A DNA stretch of 64,000 nt, taken from positions 1,054,001 through 1,118,000 of the forward strand of contig NZ_CP035704.1 in assembly GCF_004168365.1 (NCBI RefSeq), given 5' to 3'. Position 1 is the first letter of the stretch; each line of letters starts with the position of its first letter. The notes below the pieces were generated by a model. That model saw nothing but the letters and a program-made list of their open reading frames with translations, ran no database searches and had not been told where the DNA came from. Made by a program: the position numbers and the translations under genes. The stretch is from Pseudolysobacter antarcticus. GTDB taxonomy: Bacteria > Pseudomonadota > Gammaproteobacteria > Xanthomonadales > Rhodanobacteraceae. Shown in pieces: positions 8,453-16,989 of the stretch.

Positions 8453-9480
8453 TTTGCGGTCGCAGTATCGAACGCCGCATCCAGTGCAGTGATAAAACGA
8501 TCCACGCCATCGCGGATCGGATCGGCACACGGCAACCCGGTTTCCGCCTCGATACGGGCGCGTTCGCGTGAGAAATCCGCCTCGGACATTGCGGATGCAT
8601 TCACCGCGATGCCGATGCAGCGCACATTCGAATTGGTCAATCGCGCCGCTTCGACATAACGCTCGATGCAGACCGTGAGCGACGGAATCGGATAATCCGC
8701 GAGGCCGTCAATCGTCGTGCGTGCCAGGTCATGGCACAACACCAACGCATCTGGCTGGGTGCCGTGCAGCAGGCCAAGCGTGACGCCCGCGTAACTCGGA
8801 TGAAACAGCGAACCTTGTCCTTCGACGATATCCCAATGATCGACATCGTTTGCCGGCGACAACCGCTCGGCGGCGCCGGCGACAAAATCGCAGACCACCG
8901 CGTCGATCGGTATGCCGCTGCCGTCGATCATGATGCCGGTTTGGCCGGTCGCACGGAAACTGGATTTGCGGCCACGTTCGCGCAGGCAACGATCAATCGC
9001 GAGTGCGGTATATTTTTTGCCGACCGCGCAATCGGTGCCGACCGTGATCAAGCGTCGACCCGATCGTTTTGCGCCGGTGGCGACTGTGAGATCTGCGGGA
9101 GGCACACGCACATCGATCAGGCGCGCACCATGCGCGGCGGTGAGTTGGGCCAAGCCTGGAATTGCGCCAAGCCGCGTATGCAAGCCGCTGACGATATCCA
9201 ATCCGAGTCGTGCTGCTTGCCGCAGCGACTCGATCCAGTGCGGTTGAAACGCACCGCCCATCGGCGCGACTCCGATGATCAGGCTGCGCACGCCGAGTTT
9301 CTTGGCTTGCTCCAGGCTCAGGTCGGGCAGGCCGGTGTCGGCCGCGCAACCGGGCAGGCGGAATTGGCCGCGACAAAGTTCGCGACGCCAATAGGCGATG
9401 CCGATGGCGGTCTTCGCATCGGTTGCCGACGGCGTATCGCCGAGAAACAGCAGATAAGGTGTTCGCAATACCGGTAACAT
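8449..9480 (-). CDS. dgcN: DUF1611 family protein, DgcN-type N-acetyltransferase
   Basis: A 343-residue DUF1611 protein with an N-terminal Rossmann-like half (LLFLGDTPSATDAKTAIG, then LIIGVAPMGG) and a C-terminal P-loop-like half, GTDCAVGKKYT at 148-158, followed by RATGQTGIMIDG and DIVEGQGSLFHPSY. Members linked to a DgcA-type epimerase have been described as N-acetylating D-glutamate. ATG 9480 is preferred over the in-frame TTG at 9495 because AGGGGG lies about 5 bases upstream. It is first in a two-gene operon with dgcA and divergent from the D-acylase. The name depends on the pairing, since DUF1611 proteins elsewhere are uncharacterised. Confidence 0.75.
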   Translation of the reverse strand: MLPVLRTPYLLFLGDTPSATDAKTAIGIAYWRRELCRGQFRLPGCAADTGLPDLSLEQAKKLGVRSLIIGVAPMGGAFQPHWIESLRQAARLGLDIVSGLHTRLGAIPGLAQLTAAHGARLIDVRVPPADLTVATGAKRSGRRLITVGTDCAVGKKYTALAIDRCLRERGRKSSFRATGQTGIMIDGSGIPIDAVVCDFVAGAAERLSPANDVDHWDIVEGQGSLFHPSYAGVTLGLLHGTQPDALVLCHDLARTTIDGLADYPIPSLTVCIERYVEAARLTNSNVRCIGIAVNASAMSEADFSRERARIEAETGLPCADPIRDGVDRFITALDAAFDTATAK

Positions 9481-9567
9481 TTTTCCCCCTGACAACTTCC
9501 TGGCCGCAAGTGCGGCGCACGATCAGGGTTCGATCATAATGTGTGTCAACAAACTTATGCAATAAAA

Positions 9568-9671
9568 GTTATTTAAGTAACATTTTGTAATGACGGCGAA
9601 CGCGCGCTTCGGGCACCTCAATCATCAATGTGTCATTGAACACAAAAAAATATTCTGTTATATACCTAACA
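9568..9671. promoter_or_regulatory. Divergent promoter region with three spaced dyads
   Basis: The 277-bp gap between dgcN and the D-acylase is AT-rich compared with its surroundings. It holds GTTA-N6-TAAC at 9568-9581, TGTGT-N6-ACACA at 9629-9644 and TGTTA-N6-TAACA at 9656-9671. The repeated arm sequence and constant 6-base spacer suggest a regulator binding between the two promoters. The RpiR protein at 12813 is the obvious candidate, by inference only. Confidence 0.45.
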
Positions 9672-9757
9672 AATTGGCAATCTTGTCGGCGCTTGCGTAA
9701 ACCAGCACGGCAAGATCGATGCTCTGCGCAAAGCTGTGTAAGAGTGAGGAGTTGGAC

Positions 9758-11284
9758 TTGAAGTTGATGCCACGATTTTGTCGCGTAACGCTGATCGCTG
9801 TTGCGCTGAATACACCTTTTGTCTGGGCGCAGGAAGGCGGTCACTCCACTGCGGCCGACAGCACGGTGATCGTGAATGCGCAGCTCGCCGACGGTAGCGG
9901 TGCGCCGTTGAAGAAAAGCAGCGTGCGCATTCGTGGCGATCGCATCGTGCAGGTTGGCGATTTCAAAGCGAAGCCGGGCGAGCATGTCATCGACGCACGC
10001 GGCTTGGTGCTCGCGCCGGGTTTCATCGACATCCACAACCATTCCGATCGCGGCATCAAGAACGATCCGCTCGCCGAAACACAGATTTCGCAAGGCATCA
10101 CCACGGCGATCCTCGGCCCCGACGGTGATTCGCCGTGGCCGATTGCCGACTGGATCATCGAGCGCCGAAAAAATCCGGCAGCGTTGAATCTCGCGGTGAT
10201 GGTCGGCCACGCCACCGTGCGCGAGTTGGTGCTGGGCAAGGACTATCAGCGCATCGCCACCGCTGCGGAAATCGGCAAAATGGCGCAACTGATCGAGCAG
10301 GGCATGAGCGAGGGCGCGATCGGTCTGTCAAGCGGGCTCGAATACGATATCGCGAGTTATGCCGGCACCGACGAGGTGATCGCGATGGCGAAAATCGCCG
10401 CGAAACACGGTGGTTTCTACATGACTCATATTCGCGACGAGGCCGACAAGGCGTTCGCCGCGCTGGAAGAAGAAATTGCGATCGGCGACGGCGCGCACAT
10501 CGCGATCGAACATTCGCATATTAAGCTTGGCACGGTCGGCGTGTGGGGCAAGGCGCCCGAATATATTCGCGTGATCGAAGCCGCGCGCAAACGCGGTCTG
10601 GATTTTCTCGCCGACTGTTATCCCTACGATGCGTGGCACGCCAACATCAAGGTACTGGTGCCGGACAAGAAATACGAAGATGCGCTAAGTGTGGCGCGTG
10701 CATTGGCCGATGTCGGCGGCGCCGGCAACGTGACGATCACCGAATTTTCGCCGAATCGCGACTACGAACAGCACAGCATCGAGGCGCTGGCGAAGACCGC
10801 GAATATCACCGCGGTCGAGATGTTCATTCGCATCATTCGCGCCGGCGACGCGGCCAATACCGAAGCCATCGTGATCGGCAAATCGATGACCGAATCCGAC
10901 ATCAAGGCGTTCTATCAGCGGCCGTGGGTGATGGCGGCGAGCGACGGCGGCATCGGCGGAAAACATCCGCGTGGCGCCGGCACGTTTCCGCGCGTGCTCG
11001 GGGTTTTTGTGCGCGAGAAACACTGGTTGAGTTTGCCCGAGGCGATCCGCAAGATGACGTCGTTACCGGCGCAACGGCTCGGCTGGAAGGATCGCGGCAT
11101 ACTGCGCGAAGGTGCGATTGCCGATCTGGTGTTGTTTAATCCCGCGACCGTGATCGATCGTTCGACGTTCGCCAAACCCGGCGAAATTGCGACCGGCATC
11201 GAAACGGTTTTCGTGAATGGCAGCATCGTCTGGAATGAGGGCAAGGCGACCGGCATGCGTCCGGGCCGCGTGATCTCGAAATGA
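9758..11284 (+). CDS. Exported N-acyl-D-amino-acid deacylase (amidohydrolase superfamily)
   Basis: An amidohydrolase of about 508 residues with a secretion signal (KLMPRFCRVTLIAVALNTPFVWA). The metal-binding HNHSDRG follows GLVLAPGFIDI near residue 90. Further conserved blocks are SSGLEYDI, GGFYMTHIRDEAD, IEHSHIKLG, LADCYPYD and MAASDGGIGGKHPRGAG, the D-aminoacylase/N-acyl-D-glutamate deacylase pattern. It hydrolyses N-acyl-D-amino acids, probably in the periplasm given the signal. TTG 9758 is favoured because TGAGGAG ends 6 bases upstream; ATG 9767 and an in-frame ATG at 9719 are alternatives. Its stop overlaps the permease start (ATGA), so the products are likely imported by that permease. 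Confidence 0.8.
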   Translation: MKLMPRFCRVTLIAVALNTPFVWAQEGGHSTAADSTVIVNAQLADGSGAPLKKSSVRIRGDRIVQVGDFKAKPGEHVIDARGLVLAPGFIDIHNHSDRGIKNDPLAETQISQGITTAILGPDGDSPWPIADWIIERRKNPAALNLAVMVGHATVRELVLGKDYQRIATAAEIGKMAQLIEQGMSEGAIGLSSGLEYDIASYAGTDEVIAMAKIAAKHGGFYMTHIRDEADKAFAALEEEIAIGDGAHIAIEHSHIKLGTVGVWGKAPEYIRVIEAARKRGLDFLADCYPYDAWHANIKVLVPDKKYEDALSVARALADVGGAGNVTITEFSPNRDYEQHSIEALAKTANITAVEMFIRIIRAGDAANTEAIVIGKSMTESDIKAFYQRPWVMAASDGGIGGKHPRGAGTFPRVLGVFVREKHWLSLPEAIRKMTSLPAQRLGWKDRGILREGAIADLVLFNPATVIDRSTFAKPGEIATGIETVFVNGSIVWNEGKATGMRPGRVISK

Positions 11285-12753
11285 TCGCGCGCCTGTTTGC
11301 GCGCAAGTCGATCGAGGCGCTCACGCAAGATGCCGGCGCGCTTGAATCTGGTTCGGCGCTGCCACGCACGCTGAGCCTTTTCAGTCTGACGTGCTTCGGT
11401 GTTGGCAGCACGATCGGCGCGGGTATCTTTGTGCTCACCGGCACGGTCGCCGCCGAGCGTGCCGGCCCGGCAGTGGTGTTGTCCTTCGTGCTCGCGAGTT
11501 TTGCGTGCGCGCTGGCCGGGTTGTGTTACGCCGAGTTCGCCGGCATGGTGCCGGTCGCGGGCAGCGCCTACACCTACGCCTACGCCACGCTCGGTGAACT
11601 CGTGGCGTGGATCATCGGCTGGTGCCTGATCCTGGAGTATCTGTTCGCGAGCGCGCTCGTGGCGATTGGCTGGTCGGGTTACGCGGTGTCGATGGCGGCA
11701 GATTTTGGCGTGATTTTGTCGCCCGCATTTACCCAGGCGCCGCTCGACGTCACCGCGGCCGGGCTGGTTTTTACCGGTGCCGTAATCAACCTGCCGGCGG
11801 TCGCGGTGGTGGTGTTATGCACGGGCTTGCTGCTGGCCGGTACGCGGTTATCGGCGCGTGTGAATGACATCATCGTCGTGGCGAAAGTCGCGGTCATTCT
11901 GGTCGTCGGCATCGCCGGATTGTTGTATGCGAACGGCAATCACTGGTCGCCGATGATTCCGACGAACAGCGGCCATTTCGGCGACTTCGGCATCAGCGGC
12001 GTGGTGACCGGCGCGGCGATCGTGTTCTACGCGTATGTCGGATTTGACGCGGTCTCGACGATGGCGCAGGAGACGCACAATCCGCGTCGCAACGTGCCGC
12101 TGGCACTGATCGCCTCGCTCGCCATCTGCACCGCGTTGTATGTGCTGGTCGCGCTCATGATCACCGGGCTGGCCGACTATCGTAGCCTCAACGTGCCCGA
12201 TCCGGTCTACGTCGCAATCGCGCAAGCGGGCCCAGCGTTGGCTTGGGCCAAGCCGTTGATCGGTGCCGTGGTGGTGGTCGGATTGATCTCGGCGCTGCTG
12301 GTCACCTTGCTCGGGCAGGTACGAATTTTCTACGCGATGGCACGTGATGGTTTGTTGCCGAAATTGTTCATGGCGGTGCACCCGCGCTGGCGCACGCCGT
12401 ATCTCGGCACGCTGGTCACGGGCGTTACTACCGCTGTGATTGCCGGATTGTTTCCACTGCAATTGCTGGGCGAATTGATTTCGATTGGCACCTTGCTCGC
12501 GTTCGCCATCGTCTGCCTTGGGGTGATCGTATTGCGCCAGCGACGCCCGGATTTGCCGCGACCATTTCGTGTGCCCGGTTATCCGTTTGTTCCACTCGCC
12601 GGTATCATTATCTGCATCGCCTTGATGCTGAGTCTGCCGCCTGATACTTGGCTGCGGCTGGCAATCTGGCTGATACTTGGTTTCGTGGTTTATGCGGTGT
12701 ACGGTGTGCGCCATTCGCAGCTGCGCAAGTCGCTGCCGCGCGCGGATGTTTGA
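11281..12753 (+). CDS. APC-family amino acid permease
   Basis: A 490-residue, roughly twelve-helix transporter. The N-terminal SLTCFGVGSTIGAGIFVLTG is the APC substrate-binding unwound helix 1, and MVPVAGSAYTYAYATLGELVAWIIGW is typical of the cationic amino acid transporter/YfnA-like branch. A conserved MAQETHNPRRNVP loop follows helix 6. It overlaps the deacylase by four bases and precedes an RpiR regulator by 59 bp, so it probably imports the amino acids released from N-acyl-D-amino acids. The substrate's stereochemistry cannot be read from sequence. Confidence 0.82.
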   Translation: MIARLFARKSIEALTQDAGALESGSALPRTLSLFSLTCFGVGSTIGAGIFVLTGTVAAERAGPAVVLSFVLASFACALAGLCYAEFAGMVPVAGSAYTYAYATLGELVAWIIGWCLILEYLFASALVAIGWSGYAVSMAADFGVILSPAFTQAPLDVTAAGLVFTGAVINLPAVAVVVLCTGLLLAGTRLSARVNDIIVVAKVAVILVVGIAGLLYANGNHWSPMIPTNSGHFGDFGISGVVTGAAIVFYAYVGFDAVSTMAQETHNPRRNVPLALIASLAICTALYVLVALMITGLADYRSLNVPDPVYVAIAQAGPALAWAKPLIGAVVVVGLISALLVTLLGQVRIFYAMARDGLLPKLFMAVHPRWRTPYLGTLVTGVTTAVIAGLFPLQLLGELISIGTLLAFAIVCLGVIVLRQRRPDLPRPFRVPGYPFVPLAGIIICIALMLSLPPDTWLRLAIWLILGFVVYAVYGVRHSQLRKSLPRADV

Positions 12754-12812
12754 TCTATTCGCACGCCGTATTCGTGATCCATAACGCAATCGTTTGAGCA
12801 CTTCGCATAGCC

Positions 12813-13742
12813 ATGGCCAAAAAAAACGTCGTCGAAAAAGTCCACGATTATCAATATCAGGCGCTGATCGAAAAGCGTCTGAACGGATTGAGCACGGCCG
12901 AGCAGGCGGTGGCCAGTCATCTTGCTGCACACCCCGAGCAGATGCCATTTGAAACAGCGGATTCGCTCGGCAAGCGCCTCAGCGTAAGCGCGATGACGGT
13001 CGGCCGCACCTTGAAGGCGCTGGGTTACAAAGGCCTAGCCGAATTGCGCGCGGAGATGTGTTCGGAAGTTTCCGATCTGGCGCCATGGAGTCGTCGCGGC
13101 GCACCGAAAGCACCGACCGTGTTGAAAAGCGCCGATCGCACGCGTGCATTAAAAGCCGAGCTCGAAGCGATCGAGGCGGTGCACGCGCTTACCGAAACCT
13201 CGGCGTGGCAAGATGCGGCGAAATTGATCGCGCGCGCCGACAAGGTTTTTGTCGCGGGTTTCCAGACTGAGCGCGGCCTCGCGCTGGCGTTCGCCGACCA
13301 CCTCGCTTATGTGCGGCCCGGTGTGCGTTACATCACCGTTGAAAATCGCGCGTTCGCCGATTTGCGCACCGAGGCCAGCGCCGACAGTTGTGTGGTGATG
13401 GTCGATTGCCGACGTTATTCGCGCTGGTTCCGCCTGCTCGGCGAGAAAGCATCGAGCCTCGGCATACCGCTGGTGATCGCTACCGATGTGTATTGCAGTT
13501 GGGCGTCCACGTTGACGCCATGTGTATTGCCGGCGCGCACCGATTCGGGGCGTTTCTGGGCCAATCACGCGCCCATATCGAGTCTGCTGAATTTGCTGCT
13601 CGAAGATGTGATCGAGCACCTCGGCGATGCCGTGCATGCACGACTCGACGCGGCCACGGAATTCGGTTCGGCCTTTGTTGGTTTCGAGCGTGTGCACCGG
13701 CAACGGCAAACCAAGAAAAAGCTTGCGCCTAAACGCGGCTGA
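12813..13742 (+). CDS. MurR/RpiR family transcriptional regulator
   Basis: A 309-residue regulator. The N-terminal HTH-6 domain (LSTAEQAVASHLAAHPEQMPFETADSLGKRLSVSAMTVGRTLKALGY is its span, residues about 30-75) binds DNA. A SIS domain follows (about 135-260; KVFVAGFQTERGLALAF and DSCVVMVDCRRYSRW), which normally senses phosphosugars or related ligands. It is last in the apparent deacylase-permease-regulator operon and is the likely controller of the divergent dgcNA/deacylase promoters. No strong ribosome-binding site precedes ATG 12813. The basic tail (QRQTKKKLAPKRG) is unusual. Confidence 0.85.
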   Translation: MAKKNVVEKVHDYQYQALIEKRLNGLSTAEQAVASHLAAHPEQMPFETADSLGKRLSVSAMTVGRTLKALGYKGLAELRAEMCSEVSDLAPWSRRGAPKAPTVLKSADRTRALKAELEAIEAVHALTETSAWQDAAKLIARADKVFVAGFQTERGLALAFADHLAYVRPGVRYITVENRAFADLRTEASADSCVVMVDCRRYSRWFRLLGEKASSLGIPLVIATDVYCSWASTLTPCVLPARTDSGRFWANHAPISSLLNLLLEDVIEHLGDAVHARLDAATEFGSAFVGFERVHRQRQTKKKLAPKRG

Positions 13743-13872
13743 ATTTGCGCAACGCTCGATTTCTAATTCCGGCTTGATGTCTCATCGAGTCTGCGCTTCG
13801 TAGAGTGCAGTTGCTAACACCTCTGTGCGTCTATTTCGCGTTTGATAAGCGTGTCTGCGAAAATTCCAGTAT

Positions 13873-13888
13873 GGCCGTATAGACGGCC
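13873..13888. repeat. Short inverted repeat next to the terminator
   Basis: GGCCGT-ATAG-ACGGCC is a perfect 6-bp hairpin directly abutting the A-run of the adjacent terminator. It has no T-run for either strand, so it is not itself a standard terminator. Confidence 0.45.
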
Positions 13889-13931
13889 AAAAAAAAAGGC
13901 ACCGCCGCGCAACCTGGATGCGGGCGGTGCC
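13889..13931 (-). terminator. Rho-independent terminator of the TonB receptor gene
   Basis: On the minus strand GGCACCGCC (13931-13923) pairs with GGCGGTGCC (13906-13898) and is followed by nine T (13897-13889). It lies about 40 bp beyond the receptor stop codon at 13971. Confidence 0.85.
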
Positions 13932-13970
13932 ATCCTCAAACGATGAGGTCAGCAAATTGTACGGATAGAG

Positions 13971-16775
13971 TTACTTGCTTTCGCTGCCGCCAAAACGGTA
14001 GTTGAACTCGACGAAATACGCGCGCCCGATCGGGCTGTACCAGCTGCGGCTGTAATACGGATACCCAGTCCATGTGCTGTCTTTGCCTGGTTTGGAGTCG
14101 AACAGGTTGTCGACGATCAGGGTCAAGGCGGCATGTGAGTTGAAGCGATAATTCAGTGAACCGTTGTAGACGAAGGTTGGGCCGAGTCGCTGCGTGCCGT
14201 CGTAATTCGGCAGGCCGCCGATGCGTGAGCCGTGGATCGTCGTGGTGAGTTTGTCCAAAGTCCACGCGACCGAATAGCTGGTCTTGTCGCGCGGGATCAC
14301 GTAGTTGTAGAGATCCGTCAATTCGTTATTGACTGCATCGCCCGGAAACAGCTGGATGGTGTGGGTCGCTACATAGGTATAACCGAGGTTGAAATCGAAA
14401 CTGCCGATGCGATCGGTTTCGAGCTTGTAGTGCGCATCAAAATCGATGCCAGAGGTGCGATCCACCGCCGCGTTGATTGGAACTACCAATACCGAAGTGA
14501 TGCCTTCGGGATTGTTCGCCGAGTTGGCCGGATTGCGTACCACGCGGCTGATGATGTCCTGGCATTTCGCCGAGTTGATATCGACCGGCGTGCCGCCCGG
14601 GGTCTGGCCGAGACGGCAATCGGCTTCCTCGCGCAACACGGCGTCGGTGGTCTGATATTCGACTTCGTTGTTGAGCTTGATGATGTAGTAGTCGGCGGTG
14701 ATGTCCAGACCCTTGATCGGCGAGTATACAAAGCCATACGTATACGATTTGCTGGTCTCATTCTTCAGCGCCGTGCTGCCGTGACTGCGGCCGTTGTAGC
14801 CGACATCGCCATTGCTGCAGTCGTCGAGAAAGTCTGGCGCGGTACCTGGCTCGTCGCGACGACAGAGGAAATAATCGGTGCCGCCCGAGCTCGATCCGCT
14901 GAGTCCCGCATACAGATAACTCAGATCCGGCGCACGGAATCCGGTGCCGGCCGAGCCGCGCAACAGCAAGCTATCGAACGGGCGGTATTCGATGCCAAGC
15001 GAGTAGGTGAACTTGCTCGCCGTGGTGGCGCTATATTCGTAACGATCGTAGCGTCCCGCGGCGCTGATGTTGAGCTTCGAGAACACTGGCACGCTGAATT
15101 CGATACCCGTGCCCATGTGGTCGCGCGAACCGACGGCACCCGTGTTGTGCAGGCCGAAATACGTTCCGTCGAGCGACAACGGATCGGGTTTGAGGCCGTA
15201 ATATTGATTGCCGTATTCGGCAACGCCGGCAAATCCGACCGGGCCGGCCGGCAGATTAAACAGCTCGGTATTGGTTGCGGTGAAGCTGAAATTTTCCGAA
15301 CGACTGCTGTCGTTGTCGACTGAATCCTGCGTGATCGAACGAAACTGCGCGACGGTTAGCGGCGTATACAGCCGGCTGTACGGTGCGTTGTAGATGTTGT
15401 AGCCGCTATCGGGATCGATGCCCAGCGACGGCCCGAGATACAGTGCCTGCGCTTTGCTTGAGATCAGCGCGGGTTCCTTGTTTTCGAGCTGGTTCTGCGA
15501 GTGCCCGAACAACGCTTCATAGGTCCAGTTGGTTCCCGCCAGCGAACCCTTGATGCCGGTGTTCAGCGAGTAGGTATTGTCGATGATGCGGATCTTGCCC
15601 GCATCGAATCCGCCGTTTTCCTCGATCGTGAAATATTGCCGCTGCCATTGCTCGATCTGGTTGGTAGCCTGATTGAAAAAAGGCACCGGTGAGGAATCGC
15701 CGTTGAGCTGATAGCTGTTCTCCCACTTCAATGGCGTGTTGTAACTTTCCTGGTGTGAGGTGCCGGCCTGCAGGTCGACGAACAGCTCCATGCTGTCGTT
15801 GATATGGTAAGTGGCCGAACCGTAGAAGTTCACCGCTTTGCGGCCGTTTTCGAGGGTGCCGTAGCCGATATCCTTGTAGCTGCCGCAGTAGTTGCCGTAG
15901 TTTTTCCGATAGGCGTAAACGATCGAACCCTGATCGTAGCCGGCTAGAGCATCGCAGGTCGCCTTGCCCGGGTCGATGTAGTTCTCGTCCTCGTCCATGA
16001 TCACGAACACCGGATCGGCGTATAGCTTGGATCCCGTTGCCGGGCTGTCGAGGCGCGAATCGGTGAAGCTGCGCTGGTACGCCCACAGCGGTTTGGCGTT
16101 GTAGAACTCCACACCGAAAATCGAATCGAAGTTGCCGTTCGAATAACCGCTGGTGATCTGCAGGCGCTGCGAACTGCCGCCGCCGTGCTGGGTATCGCCC
16201 TCGCGGAAATCGATTGTCGTGCCGTCAGCTTTTTTCTTGAGGATAAAGTTGATGACGCCGGAAATCGCGTCCGATCCGTACACCGCCGAGGCGCTGCCGC
16301 TGAGCACTTCGATGCGCTCGATCAGCGAGGTCGGCAGGTTGGAAATATCGGTGAAATTGCTATTGCCCTGATATGACTGCGGATAGTCGGCAATGCGGCG
16401 GCCGTTGACCAGCACCAGTGTGTGATTTGGGCCGAGGCCACGCAGATCGACCGCTTGCGCGCCCGGCGAAAAGCCATTCGTGTTCTGGTTATTGTCGGTT
16501 GCACCGAGATTCTGCGTGAGCGCCGACATCACGTCGGCAACCGTGCCGTAGCCGTTGTTGAGGATGTCCTTGGCGGTGATGATAACCACCGGGGCCGGGC
16601 CTTCGACTTGCGCACGTGGAATGCGTGAACCGGTCACTTCCACGGTGTCGAGTTTGGCGGTCGTGGTACTACTTGTGGCGGTCGAATCTTGCGGATCGGC
16701 TGCCGTATCAGCTGCCAGCGCGTGGCTACAACTCAATGCAGTCAGCACGGCGACCGCGATCAATGTTTTTTGCAT
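13971..16775 (-). CDS. TonB-dependent outer-membrane receptor
   Basis: A 934-residue receptor. ATG 16775 opens a signal peptide (MQKTLIAVAVLTALSCSHALAA) after a GGGGAA site; upstream in-frame codons to 16880 are disregarded. Next come a TonB-box-like LDTVEVTGSRIPRAQ, the plug domain (about 70-190, VDLRGLGPNHTLVLVNGRR and the SGSASAVYGSDAISGVINFILKKK signature spanning about 150-180) and a long beta-barrel ending in YFVEFNYRF, with a few residues after the usual terminal aromatic. It imports a large or scarce substrate across the outer membrane. It is divergent from a secreted cyanophycinase-like gene, so a peptide or polypeptide fragment is a reasonable guess, but the substrate is unknown. 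It has its own terminator. Confidence 0.9.
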   Translation of the reverse strand: MQKTLIAVAVLTALSCSHALAADTAADPQDSTATSSTTTAKLDTVEVTGSRIPRAQVEGPAPVVIITAKDILNNGYGTVADVMSALTQNLGATDNNQNTNGFSPGAQAVDLRGLGPNHTLVLVNGRRIADYPQSYQGNSNFTDISNLPTSLIERIEVLSGSASAVYGSDAISGVINFILKKKADGTTIDFREGDTQHGGGSSQRLQITSGYSNGNFDSIFGVEFYNAKPLWAYQRSFTDSRLDSPATGSKLYADPVFVIMDEDENYIDPGKATCDALAGYDQGSIVYAYRKNYGNYCGSYKDIGYGTLENGRKAVNFYGSATYHINDSMELFVDLQAGTSHQESYNTPLKWENSYQLNGDSSPVPFFNQATNQIEQWQRQYFTIEENGGFDAGKIRIIDNTYSLNTGIKGSLAGTNWTYEALFGHSQNQLENKEPALISSKAQALYLGPSLGIDPDSGYNIYNAPYSRLYTPLTVAQFRSITQDSVDNDSSRSENFSFTATNTELFNLPAGPVGFAGVAEYGNQYYGLKPDPLSLDGTYFGLHNTGAVGSRDHMGTGIEFSVPVFSKLNISAAGRYDRYEYSATTASKFTYSLGIEYRPFDSLLLRGSAGTGFRAPDLSYLYAGLSGSSSGGTDYFLCRRDEPGTAPDFLDDCSNGDVGYNGRSHGSTALKNETSKSYTYGFVYSPIKGLDITADYYIIKLNNEVEYQTTDAVLREEADCRLGQTPGGTPVDINSAKCQDIISRVVRNPANSANNPEGITSVLVVPINAAVDRTSGIDFDAHYKLETDRIGSFDFNLGYTYVATHTIQLFPGDAVNNELTDLYNYVIPRDKTSYSVAWTLDKLTTTIHGSRIGGLPNYDGTQRLGPTFVYNGSLNYRFNSHAALTLIVDNLFDSKPGKDSTWTGYPYYSRSWYSPIGRAYFVEFNYRFGGSESK

Positions 16776-16887
16776 GATGTTCCCCAAAAGATTTTTTGAT
16801 TTCGCCCCAGCACAGCCGCTCGCTACTGTGCCCGTCCTACTTGCCTTGTATCTTTGCCGAGATTGCATGCAGCTACACATGCGGTTA

Positions 16888-16925
16888 ATGTTCTAACAGA
16901 ATTTCAGAGTGTGTATGTTCTAACA
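16888..16925. promoter_or_regulatory. Tandem 11-bp direct repeat between divergent receptor and peptidase genes
   Basis: ATGTTCTAACA occurs at 16888-16898 and again at 16915-16925, 27 bp apart. Each contains the small dyad TGTT-CT-AACA. The gap between the two divergent genes is 214 bp. Two exact copies at this position suggest paired regulator sites. No candidate regulator gene is adjacent. Confidence 0.5.
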
Positions 16926-16989
16926 CAGCTTTAACATCACGACAAGTTTCGAAAGACACATAGCCATCATCACCGTGGAGACCGACACC

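Noticed and set aside
7502-8659. A 385-codon plus-strand frame across dgcA and part of dgcN
   Set aside because: Opposite two coupled genes with clear active-site motifs; no motif in its own translation.
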